Assembly (NCBI GenBank): GCA_947095585.1
Contig: OX352761.1
Coordinates: forward strand, 139,158,277-139,222,276
Reading direction: 5' to 3'
Length of the DNA: 64,000 nucleotides
DNA from: Nephrocerus scutellatus
Lineage: Eukaryota > Arthropoda > Insecta > Diptera > Pipunculidae
Part shown: positions 35,330 through 46,843 of the stretch, piece after piece
How positions within the stretch are numbered: position 1 is the stretch's first letter
Layout: each line of letters starts with the position of its first letter
Notes under the pieces: model-generated
The model's input: the letters and a program-made list of their open reading frames with translations, nothing else
Databases searched by the model: none
Told to the model about the DNA's origin: nothing
Translations under genes and position numbers: made by a program

Positions 35330-35956
35330 TCATTTTGTAAATTGGAAAAGTGTACTTGGAAGCAGAGGAGTCTGCGAAAGTGTGCGAGGTGATTGCCAGT
35401 GAAATATTTTGCGTTTAATTGCACGTTTCATTGCCGTCAGTCGGTGCAACACGTCCCAAGCAGCAGCGAGTTCAGATTTGTATCCGTATGTTAAGCGAGG
35501 AGAAACTGACACCGTCACCAGAATAAGAGGGACGCACACACACAGACTTAACATCAGGCCTATCCGACTAACTTCATAGTCATTACTGTTGCTATCGTCA
35601 GTGTTGTCAGAGTTACCTGCTGTGCAGCTTGTAACTGCGTGACAAACGTTTGTGTGGCCAGCTCATCTGCATACGACATCGCTGTGTCCTCTTTAGCCTC
35701 AGAAGGCAACATCATGAAGTCACCACATTATTGCAATCATCGCGAGTGATATTTCACCGGTGGCATCATCGTGGTCTCTGTACCGGTTGCTATTGTCGAC
35801 TTTGTCCTCATTCGTGATTAAGACGAGTCCTGTCGCTGGTTTTCTAAAGATATACAGCGCGTGGAAATCAGATACACAAATAAAAGTCCGAACTTGTAAT
35901 TGGTAACCATGCACTACCATTTTAGTTCCATTATCAGTAGCCAAGGTGGTAGCCAA
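35330..35956 (-). other. Candidate leader or 5' UTR exon block, unconfirmed
   Basis: GC-richer block on the gene's strand with three overlapping open stretches. One ends in a consensus-like donor: LATQTFVTQLQAAQQ is followed by CAG/GTAACT at about 35610. Another (35330-35554) starts MLSLCVCVPLILVTVSVSPR, which looks like a signal peptide but lacks a good phase-1 donor. A third (35720-35956) is unrecognised. I infer transcribed sequence of the Side-like gene as one possibility; a chance GC-rich block is equally possible. Confidence 0.25.
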
Positions 35957-36062
35957 AACATGACGGCCTGAAACAGAGTGGTTCGTGTCACTAAAGTTGA
36001 TTTAAAAAAAGTAAATGTTTTTTTCGGCTACAACATTTTATGTATACATCGAAACACGCCAC

Positions 36063-38665
36063 ACATCATCTTCATCCTCATATTTGGCTCTACAACCGGT
36101 GTCTGGTGCTGGCCACCCGCAAAAATATCTCCACCGGCACCAATTACAAGCCGATGTCATCCAGCTTAGCTTCCCTAAACTCAGGGCGTCCTGGTCTACG
36201 CCATCCTTCCAGCGTAGGCTTGAGCAACCACGCTGTCGTATTCCATAAATCCTAACGCAAATGACTTTTCGAGCAGAACCATCTTCTTCATCACCGAGTT
36301 TAATTCTCTCCACTATGTCGACATTATAGTAACGCTCGTAGATCTCATCATTATAGGGTCTCCGGAATCGTCCTTTCTCACATACGAGGCCAATAATTCT
36401 CTGTACGACTCTTTTCTCGAACGCGGCTAAGAGGTCAGAATGCTTTTTGCTAAGCACCCAAGTTTCGGATCCATATGTAAGTATTGGTGTTGCCATTGTC
36501 TTATATACCAGCAGCTTGGATGTGGATTATGGTTAAGTTCCTGAATTTCAAGAGTCTTGACAGACTATAGTAGGCTTTGTTGCCTTTCCATGCTATTCTC
36601 TGCTGTTATCGGCTGCTATAGTTGACCAGAGATAAAAAAAGATAGCCAACATCGTCTGCGTAATCCAGTAACTAGACTTTTAGAGGATTGTTCTTCTCGC
36701 CATTACGACAGAGTCTCGGATCACTTTCTCCAACGCCAGGTTGAAGAGGACGCAGGCCAGTCCATCCATGTCCATGATAATGTAGTGAGTTTTGAAACTC
36801 TATATATTTTTCTATCACCTGCCTAAGGATGTAAGTCTGGTCAGTTGTTGATTTGCCTGGGATGAAGCCACGCTGGTATGGACCAATGATGACTTTAGCA
36901 TATTGGGCTATTGTGTCTTGAAGGATAGAGGAGAAAATCATTTACGCGGTACTCAACAACGTTATATCACGATAATCGATGCATGTTGTGATATCTCCTT
37001 ACTTATGTATGGGGCACAGGATGCCTCTTCGCCAGTCTCCTGGCATCGCTTCTTCCTCCCATACTTGCACTATTAGTTCATGAATTGCTTGGTGTATTGG
37101 AGGGCCTCCTGTTTTAATCAGCTCCGCTGGGATAACATCTCGGTGTCGGGGCTTTATTATTTTTGAGCCGATTTATGGCTCAGCTAACTACGTCTATGCT
37201 TGATGGCGGCAGAATAGTGTGGTCTTCGGTCATTGGTGGAGCCTACAATTCCTCAGTTAGATGGCCACTAAGCAACTTATGCATGTTCTCTTCCCATCGC
37301 TCTAAGATGAGTTTTAGATTGGCGAACAGATTACCCTCTTTGTATTTGCAGTGTGTGCAACGCGGTGTATATTGCGTCATACCGCCGATTCTTTGGTACA
37401 CCACGCCTGGTGCGGTCCTTGCTCTCTGTACTTATATTCGTCATCGAAACAGTCGTTCCGATCTCTACGACTACTGTGTAAGATGTAGTCAGCAGTACTA
37501 ATGACAGTATTTTTAGGGCGTGTCTATTTCTTTTCTACGCCTGACATCTCAGCCCCAGGACTTACTCTCCAAGCATTTAGGGCGAATCCTATCGCTTTAC
37601 CGTAGTTGTTTCTGGTATCTTCGTTGCGAAGGGCAGCTGTGTTGACTCGAATCTGATTCGCGGATGCAGTCTTTCGTGATGATACAATCTCCGCTCTGAG
37701 TACCATACCAACAAGATAGTGTTCCGATTCGAAGTTGGCACCTCGGTACGTTCGTACCGTCATCAGGTTCGGGTTTTGGCAGCGGTCTATCTGGTTGCGA
37801 GTGGCTCCACCAGGAGATATCCAGGTGGCTTTGTGGATATTTTTACGCGCAAACCTTGAAACCGCAACGACCAAATTATTGCTTGCTGCCATCTCTATGA
37901 CTCGTTGTCCATTCTCGTTAGTGTTCTCGTGTAAGCTATTAGTGCCAATGTACTGCCTGAATACTGGCTCCCTACCTATTTTTGGCATTCATATCCCACA
38001 GAATGATTTCTACATCATACTGAGGCCAGGCATGGAGTTCCTCTTCGACTGATTCAAAGAATTCTTCTCTTTCGTAATCTGGGGAATTCTCTGTAGGTGT
38101 GTGAACGTTTATGAGGCTTATGTTTTTAAACTTGCCCCGCACGCGAAGGGTGTAAAGCCGTTCATTTATTGATTTAAAGCCGATAACGGTGAGTTTCATT
38201 CTTTTGCTGACTAGAAACCCCACCCCGAGCACATGATGTCAGCTGTAATATATGACATATTTTGATTTTTGTAAGACATCATTCCCCGTCCACCGCATCT
38301 CCTGGATTGCTGTTATGTCAGCCTTATATTTAGACAGGGCTCTTTACAGTGAGCCTACGTTACATGAGAAAATTCCTAATTCGTTTAGCCGTTTTCGTTC
38401 CCGTGGTCTTCGTCGTTCATCAGTGTATCCGAGGCTGATTTGGGGTTCCATAATATGTTTTGTTACGGTCGAGGTTATTGGCCTCGCGCCAATCTTACCT
38501 TAAAGGGACTAGCCCGATCATTCCGCTTTTCCTGCATTGGAGGAAAATTACCAGCGGCCACAATGTGGAGGTTTGATCGCACTTCCACCAAACAAAGATA
38601 GTTGCAGCCACATGCATTTCTGAAGCATTCTGTGTTATTGGCCCTACTCTGATGATTTCACTTTA
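36063..38665 (-). mobile_element. RTE/BovB-like LINE, longest copy in window
   Basis: On the minus strand: 5' non-coding part (38665 to about 38380); endonuclease (LRVRGKFKNISLINVHTPTE; REEFFESVEEELHAWPQYDV; ILWDMN, where GDMN became WDMN; KNIHKATWISPGGATRNQID, down to about 37680); linker around 37524-37650; reverse transcriptase (PYQRGFIPGKSTTDQTYILR, about 36850); and C-terminal region (PILTYGSETWVLSKKHSDLL; SLRWKDGVDQDALSLG), ending near GATGAAGATGATG at 36063. Frameshifts and missing palm sequence show it is dead. Confidence 0.87.
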
Positions 38666-39380
38666 TATAAATTAACACTTAAAACCTTAATTGACTTTCT
38701 GTGTCAATTCATCCTAAAATGAAAGCAAACATTTTTTTACAGAAGTTCGAGCCCTCATTGTATAGGAAAACACAACACTCCAATCAAATCAATTGACAGA
38801 TGTAACTCATCAGCATCCACGCAGGTACATTCTGTTGCCAACAAAAATATATTTCAGTACTCTGCAAAAAGAAAGCTTAGCCATTAATCACAAACGAAAA
38901 TCGGAATCATAGTGAAAATGAAATTAAAATGAAAATCTGACGAGGGTGTGAGACTGCTCCAAGTTTATGCTAATTGGAATGTTACACTTTAAAAGCCAAA
39001 TCAAAGGCAGGCCGAGCAAAACTAAATTACAAACGCCACAAATGCCGGTCGAGCAGTGCTGAGCGGTTCGTCGCCGTTCGTGTTGGGCTGCGTGAGGAGC
39101 TTGTACGTGTAAAAGTACGTTTTATTTATTTTTAGTGTCGCTATTTTTAGTCTTGTGTCGTCGCGTTCGAAATTCCCATCAGAATCGTGTCGCTGGGGGA
39201 AAATCCCCTCACGTAAAATGGCAAATACGCATCACACAGTGGTTACTGCCGCTCTGAATCATCTCTACTCGAAAAGATCACAGATCGCTCATCAACATGA
39301 AAGCGAAACATCAACAACAAATCAAATTTATTTATACCGGCTATACAATGTGATTTCTAATTGATCTTTGTACAAGCGAG
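38666..39380. other. CpG-richer block, possible regulatory sequence
   Basis: The stretch 39040-39250 is much richer in CpG (GAGCGGTTCGTCGCCGTTCG, GTCGTCGCGTTCG) than its surroundings and lacks transposon features. It could be a 5' UTR or enhancer, but I see no gene model attached. Confidence 0.3.
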
Positions 39381-39394
39381 AGAGGGAGGATCCT

Positions 39395-39455
39395 GTTTAT
39401 AGCGGCGAGCATCGAGGACAGAGATGAACACGTCGGTCGCCGCACTTTTTATACG
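39395..39455 (-). promoter_or_regulatory. Candidate TATA-type core promoter on minus strand
   Basis: Minus-strand TATAAAAAG begins at 39453. An initiator-like TTCATC with its A at 39425 lies 28 nt downstream, a normal TATA-to-start distance. A second TATAAACA occurs further downstream near 39400. The strand agrees with the Side-like gene, whose first visible exon is 6.6 kb downstream. Confidence 0.3.
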
Positions 39456-40540
39456 TGTAATTAAACGGACTGATTAATTGGCCCATTAAAACGTCAAAAC
39501 GTTGTAGGTTTGGTACAGAAGGTGTAAAATGAAGGCATTCTTCTTTACTTTAAGCCTCACGTATGAACAACTACTAAACAATTTTGTTGGCCACACAGGT
39601 GGCCATTTACGATTTCTATAGGAATGCATAAGATTTCTTAGATGAAGGAGGTGTGCATTTTTCTTCTGGTCGTTTGTGTCCACTTTGATTAATTTGGAAT
39701 GTACGCATAAACCTATTTCCAACTTGTCTTGATTCAATATTTCTGACAATAAGAGAGTAAAGCGAGCTTCTTAGCTCGCCATATGGATATTTGTAATTCA
39801 GTCTAAACACTGAATTATCTTAAAAAAGCCCAATAGTAATCACTTCACAAAATTCGTAACAATTTTTTTTTCGCGCGTCACACGCGCCACACGCATCCTA
39901 ATTGTTTTAAAACTAGTCCCATTAAATTTTGACTGGTAGAAGCCGAGACGAGTTAACAAACAATGATGAAAATGATTATCAATGAAAATCGTCGGACTTG
40001 TTTTGCCGTCTTCCCTTAAAAATAAAGACCTGAATCTGTAACTTTAGCTTGGTATTAGTACTGAAAATCGTTCTAAAACTTTCGACTACTATAGACACAC
40101 GAGCTAATGTATTCTGCTACGTGTGACTACACACACTCGTGTATGCATATTTAGTTGTAATTCAGTCTAAAAACTAATTTATCTTAAAAGCCTAAAAGTA
40201 TCCAACATGAAATGTAGGTCTTTTATTCATAACCGAAAAGTCTTTCAGTCATAAGCGATTTCTGAGATAGACTGAGAAAAACACATTTAAATTAGCAAAC
40301 CTTTAGTCTTAAAAAAATCGCTAGCGACACGTAGATCGAGTAATTTTTTCGGTTTCCTCAGTTTCCTATTAATAAAAAAATTACGCCATAGCTAGCCGAG
40401 CGCTAACCAATTATTCTAAAACCCTAACCGTACCCACCACATACCAGAGTCTCAGCTATATCGGATCAACGGTCTTCGAGTAAACCGCGAACAGACATAG
40501 AGACATATAGGCAAAGTTTAATTTTTGTTCATTAAAATAT
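39456..40540. other. Unassigned stretch
   Basis: AT-rich; includes a GCGCGTCACACGCGCCACACGC low-complexity run near 39872-39894. No gene supported. Confidence 0.4.
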
Positions 40541-41035
40541 ATAAAAAAGATCCTCCAAAGAGCATCAAAAGATTTCCAATGACCTACCAAATGGCCTGCT
40601 AAAAGACTTCTCAAAATACCTCATAATAGACTCCCAAAATATTCCAAAAAGACCACCATAAGTTTTCCAAACACCAACCAAATAACTCACAAACGACCAC
40701 AAATACCTTTTCAAACGAACGAAGGAAAGAAAAGAAAAGTCCTCTCAAAATACCTCAAAAAAAGCTCCAAAAAACCTCGAAAACACTCCATAAAGTCCCA
40801 CAAAAGATCCCCAAAAGACCCTTTAAGGACCTCTCGAAATGTTCTCAAAACACCCCAAAAACATTCGCAAAATTACAGAAATACAACCATACCCCCAAAA
40901 CCCCTAAGAAGACCACCATAAGACTCTAAAAAGACTTCCAAAAAACCACGAAAAGACCCCAAAAACACTCCCAAAAGACCACCAAAAAGACCACCAAAAT
41001 ATCCTCAAAAGGACCCTCAAAGTACAACAAAAATG
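40541..41035. repeat. A/C-rich degenerate minisatellite
   Basis: About 500 bp of variants of CCCAAAAGACC, CTCAAAATACC and ACCAAAAAGACC, with a period near 11-13 bp. The plus strand is almost free of G, so the strands are strongly asymmetric. Open frames inside are a by-product of composition. Confidence 0.85.
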
Positions 41036-41756
41036 TTGAAAAGCAGTTAGTGATTTGTGTTTTTGTGTATAGGATATTGGGTTGATCAGCGCTACGTAGC
41101 GGACAGTGGGCAAATTAAATCATCATGTCAAACTTTCGAAACGCTCTCAAATATACCCTCTACTAAGCTCTACTGAAGCTGGTGTTTGGCTTCATCTTCA
41201 ACTTATAACCAAGAAAATGTCACCTAATAATCTTGAAATATTAAGTAAGTTTTTGAGATTAATATTTTAGCATACAATTCGAATAATAACCTCCTTGAAT
41301 TTATCATCCACTCCACTTCTATAAATTTATTAACAAAAAGGTGTCTCTTCTTGTCCCAGTTCGGAACAACATTCTCCTTCCACGCTCTAATTCGAGTCGT
41401 TCGTGAGGAATTCCGCTCATTGAATGGCGTGAAAAGTGAATGAAAGTGTTGGCTGTCTTTTATGTTATAGAAGCAAATTCCACTTAAAAAATGTTTTTCC
41501 TTTTTTATTCCATTTTGAAGTAATTCAGGAAAATTGATGTTATAGAGGGTCGTCTTCTTGTAATCGAGTGAGCACAGCCCGATTTCAAAGATACACAAAC
41601 TTAATTAAGGTGCACATTTTAGAAATCCTTTCTTTTTGCAATTAAAAGGAATTAAAAAATCATTTAAACTAAAAAAATGCATCGCACCATAAAACTCTTT
41701 GAAATACTTCATGTATAGTAAATTATTTCGTGTGACGGAAATTTCCGCTTTTTTTA
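41036..41756. other. Unassigned stretch
   Basis: Contains a 124-codon minus-strand open frame (41224-41598) with no recognisable motif, signal peptide or splice context. I do not call it a gene. Confidence 0.35.
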
Positions 41757-41797
41757 TGAGTTGCTGTGTTTTACCCCTATTCTGCTGATGGCAACAC
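41757..41797 (-). mobile_element. RTE-like LINE 5' tip
   Basis: The minus strand reads GCCATCAGCAGAATAGGGG followed by TAAAACACAG, matching the extreme 5' end of the copy at 8905. Only about 40 bp remain. Confidence 0.45.
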
Positions 41798-42754
41798 TGC
41801 GATATATTACCGCAACAAACATTAAGTTGTGAAACTCACTTTCCGCTTTGCATCGGACAGTAAAATACTGCAATCTAAAATCACAATCAGAACTTACTAA
41901 GCACGGTAAATTTTGTGAAATGTGACAATTGGTTCGTTTCATTGTCGTTTGGCGCTTTATAAGATTGTGCGATTACTTTCTGGTGGGAGCTTCTAGAGTT
42001 AGGCAGGGTTGTTGTTGTTCCGCTGCTCAGTATTCACGTCAAAATCTCCGTTGTCACAGTAAATGAAGATGAGATACGCCTTAATAACAGAAGTAATAAC
42101 GGTAGTAGTTATCCAGGAGATGAGGTAATTTGGTATTCCAAATTGGACAATTAACATCCGGCAGATGATTCGTCCTGCTGTAATCTCACAAAGAGGACGA
42201 CATGTGCTGTGATTGTTCTCAGTGTTTTGCCATTCATTTTGATGATAATGATGATGTTGATGTAACGAAGATAATAATGATGATGATAAAGTTGTCCCGA
42301 TTCTGATAATGACAACGGCGATAGCATAGCACTTATACTTGAATCTGCAAAAGATAGCGCGCGACGATAGTTCCTTTTTTCTCTGTTCTTCGTATACAGC
42401 TTGTCCTAAATTATTTGATGTTGTTTTTGCTTTTGTGCGGTGAAACGAAGTGGTACTTCCACAAGCACTTGAGAGTAGCAAAATTATTCAAGTGAGGTTA
42501 TTGAAATTTGTCAACGTCATAAAGTTTACCTCTCGCTGTAACTGAAAGGATTCTTTGTGCTAGTAAGTCATCGTCGTAGAGTCGGAAATCGATTCATTTT
42601 TCATTTCGTTGCCAATCGGTTAGTGGTTCGCACTGACTCTTTGAATCTTCAATGATGGTGGCACGATATTAGAAGCCGGGTAATGTTTAGTAATAATTAA
42701 TATTAATTTGTGATCAAATTGAAAGGAACCATGTACCAAATGTGTGCAAAAATA
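41798..42754. other. Unassigned stretch with triplet runs
   Basis: A minus-strand open frame of 160 codons (41999-42481) contains His- and Asn-rich runs produced by ATG and GTT triplet repeats. No family recognised. Confidence 0.35.
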
Positions 42755-42832
42755 TACATGCTCAACACAAATGGTTGCGAGAAGCTAGGCCTTGGACCGC
42801 AATGGTCTGTCGCGCAGAATATTATTATTGTG
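42755..42832 (+). mobile_element. SINE fragment, copy 3
   Basis: ACACAAATGGTTGCGAGAAG, then GGCCTTGGACCGCAATGGTC and TGTCGCGC match the 3' end of the SINE at 26605. Confidence 0.75.
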
Positions 42833-43977
42833 TACCATAAGTGTGGGGATATCGATTTTCAAAAAAGAGTTTCACTCTTCTGTTGTAAATTGGATGACTA
42901 AAATAATTTCGGATGGAACAAGAAGTACAGTGAAACTTTCAAATTGTTGGATCTTACCACTTACGAAATCTTCAAATAACGATCCTATTTACATTTTGTA
43001 GAACTTTCTTTTTTGAATTTCGCCAGCTCAAAATATTAATCTAAGAAGAACATTTCGTACAACTAATTGCAACTACATACAGATACGACTATATACTCTG
43101 CATCATAGTCACGTTAGTGTACATGAATGAATTTGCTCAGACATAATGCGGATGCAGTCTGACCTAATTCTTTATTGAACCCGAGCTGCTATATTGCTTC
43201 TGATTGATTCAAAGCATACGTAGAATTTCTTAAAAAACAATTAAATTTGAAGAAAAGAAAAACGTTCGCAGTTTTTTAGATTAAAAGGTTTAACGGGCGT
43301 TTTTGGCAACGACTACAACAGTCTCGAAAGAAATTAACTTGAAAAAAGCATCCGGATCCTTCCGGTACTAGGAAATTTTAATTAATTTTTTTAACTGAAG
43401 TATTAAAATTTCTACCATCATCCACAAAAGCGAATTATAATCTGTTGCTTGCAAACAGAAATAAGGCGTTGTTTTGCCTTGAAAGTATGGAGCACATGAG
43501 ATAGGTTTCGAAGGGAATTTTTACAATAATTAAAGGGATGTTCATTGCACCCTAACAAAATGCTAGTCACAGCATGAGCATTAAGGTATAAAGGAGAGAG
43601 AAAAAGATGAAGTAACCAGCATATGTATCCTGAATATTTATGAATGAAAATAATGCCAACAACAAGAGTTTGTCTTGAATTTCATATTCGTCTACAGAAG
43701 AAATCTCAGAAATTGACAGTCTGCCAAGGGGTATATGGTAAACTGATGTGCAACTGAATGGGTCCGTACAAAAAGTTGATTTCGTATTTTTGGGAATGGC
43801 TACTATGCAACTATTCGAAAAATGTTCTGGAGTAAAGCATCAGGGATGAGAGAGTAAAGAAGAACTTTGGGAGAAATATACTATCTATACTATCTATACT
43901 ATAATTTTAGGTTGAGAGAACATTATATGTTTAAGAAACTATTTTTGTAGAAATTAGAAAACAAATAAAATAAAATT
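42833..43977. other. Unassigned stretch
   Basis: AT-rich, no supported feature apart from a CTATACTATCTATACTAT run near 43880. Confidence 0.4.
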
Positions 43978-44152
43978 TTGCGCGACAGCCGACAGAGTTG
44001 CGGTGCAAGGCCTAGCCTAGCTTTTCGCGACCATTTGTGTTGTGCTAGTGGTATATTTTTGCACACAAATGGAAAGGACGATCTGTAATTCAATGCAGTC
44101 TATCCATATCTTAACGACGAATTAAGAAGCTTTCGTTGACAACTTGTACCCT
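43978..44152 (-). mobile_element. SINE fragment, copy 4
   Basis: The minus strand carries GAAAGCTTCTTAATTCGTCG, then TTTCCATTTGTGTGCAAAAA, GGCCTTGCACCGCAACTCTG and the TGTCGCGC end. It has the body but not the tRNA-like head. Confidence 0.75.
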
Positions 44153-44175
44153 CGGTCGTTGTTCAGACATTCGCG

Positions 44176-44258
44176 AGAGGTTGGACCCTCAAAAGGTTCC
44201 CAAAATATCCCCAAAAGACCCTCAAAAGACTCCCCAAAAGACCTTCAAAAGACCTATC
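44176..44258. repeat. Short A/C-rich minisatellite
   Basis: About seven CCCAAAAGACC-like units, related to the long array at 40541. Confidence 0.75.
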
Positions 44259-44369
44259 ACCTGAGAAATGGCTTCGTTTCCGAAACTCTAGTCCCTAATG
44301 GCAGTATCCCAGAATCTAAAGGAACAAGTCTTATAGTCGCATCTTGTCCTACATACCGAATTTCATAGA

Positions 44370-44945
44370 AATCGCACACATGAATGACCACAACGGGAGT
44401 GCTGTACTATTACCTAAACCTAACCTAAGCGCCACTTATCGGATCGTATTCGTAATATGTGGTCAGCTATAGGGCTTTCTAGTTTTTGAGTTTTAGTGTT
44501 GTATTACAAACTAACATACTAATATTATATATTTGTTTGTGTGTAGGAGGTAAACTTCGAAACTACTTATCGGATTTCAAAAATTCTTTCACTATTATTC
44601 AGAATGGTGGACATATGCTATATATTAGCCCGTTTAAATAAAGAGCATTTCGTGGTGACCAATTTTGTTACTAAAGTCGACGAAAAACGGTCGAGCGAAT
44701 GCGTTTTGTACGAACGCCTTAAGGGTAAGAGATTTTAAATTGTTTTGTATAGAAAAGTTGTAGAACTCAAAAAGGTCCCGGATGTCATATCGTTACATGT
44801 TATGGTTAATACACAAATTGTTAATATATGACTAAAAAATATATTTAAAACTAAAGCGGCATAACAATGACTGTGTGCTGTACTGTTCGCTGTTAAGTGT
44901 GTGCTATGAGCTGCGCTATCTGTGCGTAATATAACACAAACCAAC
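44370..44945. repeat. Dispersed repeat 'CTAGTTTTTGAGTTTTAGTG', copy A
   Basis: Shares TATTACCTAAACCTAA, GCGCCAC and CTAGTTTTTGAGTTTTAGTG with 61770-62350 in direct orientation. The stretch from GTGTGTAGGAGG to GGTGACCAATTTTG and the later TGACTGTGTGCTGTACTG match the same locus in inverted orientation. Probably a non-autonomous transposon family; class not determined. Confidence 0.65.
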
Positions 44946-46697
44946 ACATCTTCTTTTTAATATTAGTATAGATTTAATCCCAAATTTGTGATGGGTTGTT
45001 TCGAAAATGTTTTATATTTTTGTTTTCTATACCACCACCACTGATAATGAGAAATACAAAAGCCAAATATATACGAGTATGTACTTCATTTGACGCATAC
45101 ATTATCTCGATATTGGATTCGTTTTCAAGTTTGTCACTAAATTGTTATTTACATTATAATGTTTGCAGTCACCTAAAAAGCAAGGTTTTGCTTTGCTGCT
45201 GTCAGCCATCTGTTGGGCCGAGAAGGCGAGAAGGGCAATCAATATTCAATATTCTAATTATGCTGTTCATCGCGTATATCCGACAAAAATTCATGTTGTG
45301 AAAAATAAATAAAAATAAAATGAGAAAATTAAGCTGGAAAACAAGGGAAAAAAATGAGAATTATTCACTAGGCCGCGGCTCATTGTTTTTGTGCGAATAA
45401 ATATTTAGTATAATGGAAGCCTCATCATCGGCAGCAGAGGAAAATATTCTGGAAAAAATGGCAGAAAACTAAATTAAAATCCATTCTCTGTTGAATGAAG
45501 ATGAAGCTGAATATTGCTACATTTTTCCCGGTAAACAGTTCTGTGCTCTGCGGGCGAGCGTATTAGGAGGGAGATAAATGAGAAATTTAGTGGCGCCACA
45601 AGTACAAACGAGCCGCAAGCCAAAGCCAAGAGTGGAAAATTGCAAACATCGAGTGAGCACCATGGTCGCCCAACGAAGAACACATCAAATCGTCGAAGAT
45701 GATGTTTTTTGCCAAGCACTGGATGATGATGATGATGGCGTAAAGGATGGATGGTTATTAGGCAGCAATGACTATAAACAACGTTGAGTTGAGTTCATGA
45801 GGAGCTCTTCAGTAAATCGCAAATGTTTGTTTAACTGTAAAAAAATGAAAGAAAAAATCTATAATAAGCCGCCGGATCGTTCATGCGATCCCGATACAAC
45901 ACCGCCAGATGCTTTATGATATATATGATGTAAATGTATTTGGAAGAATTTTATTTAGAAATGAAAATCTAATGAATGTGGTATGCTTGTATGTGTGCCG
46001 TAATCATGGAACAGATAATTCCCCATTTCCTATTTTCTTCTTCCTTGACAAACCTCATTAGAAAATTGAAGTTTGTTAATGGCTGAGAACAAAACGGAAA
46101 AAAAAATATTCGTCCTTGCTGCTGTACAATTCCCCTTGAATATTTATAGATTTTAATTTAATTTATTAACAGATCCTTTCTTCTGGTCGAAACTTTTAAT
46201 TTTGCAATTGCAAATCTTCGAAGGAATGCAAAGTGTATACTATAACTATATATAAAAGAATTTAAAATGACAGAATAAATAACTAGATTTATGTTCTGCT
46301 TTCAGTGTCATTGATTGATAGAATTGCAGGTCTGGTATATTGATATAAAAAAATTTGCATACTTCATTGGTCCATGATGTCGATGTTCCTGTCCACCATC
46401 TCAAAAAAAGTTTATACTCATCTACATAAATTATTCTTTCGGAAGGTTCGCTATACTCTTTTTCACAAACACATCACAAAGAGCGGGCAAGATGAAATTT
46501 TTAGCAAATTTAAATACAAACTTATCTATATAGGTAATCAGGAATTCTAAGAGGAAAACGTTTGAGATTTGGTTCCATCGTACTCAGTCGTACTCAGAAA
46601 TATTAATTTGTCCTTTTCTTCAGTGCTACTTATTTAAGATGATCGAGAGTTTTTAATGGGATCAATATGTCAGAAAAAACAGCCGAAATGTTTGACA
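44946..46697. other. Unassigned stretch
   Basis: AT-rich. Contains a small (GAT)n run at 45722-45737 inside a 69-codon open frame with no recognisable motif. Confidence 0.4.
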
Positions 46698-46843
46698 AAC
46701 ATTCGATAGTCACGGAAATCTTCTCAATTCGCCGTTCGGATACGGCATTAAATTGTAGATCCCTTTCATTTGTGTGGAGAAATATAATTTGAAGCTATAC
46801 CCTTGGACCGCAACGGTCTGTCGCGCCAAATATAATTATGATG
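46698..46843 (+). mobile_element. SINE fragment, copy 5
   Basis: CTTCTCAATTCGCCGTTCGG, then ATACGGCATTAAATTGTAGA, CATTTGTGTGG, CCTTGGACCGCAACGGTCTG and TCGCGCC match the SINE body. The tRNA-like head is absent. Confidence 0.78.

Noticed and set aside
35330..35554. Confident signal-peptide exon of the Side-like gene
   Set aside because: The N-terminus looks hydrophobic, but no good phase-1 donor follows in frame, so it is kept only as a candidate.
40541..41113. Coding frames inside the A/C-rich array
   Set aside because: Open frames follow from the repeat composition; no start context or family similarity.
41224..41598. 124-codon minus-strand open frame
   Set aside because: No recognisable motif and AT-rich codon content like the surrounding non-coding DNA.
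41999..42481. 160-codon minus-strand open frame
   Set aside because: Much of it comes from ATG/GTT triplet repeats, and no protein family, signal peptide or splice context was seen.
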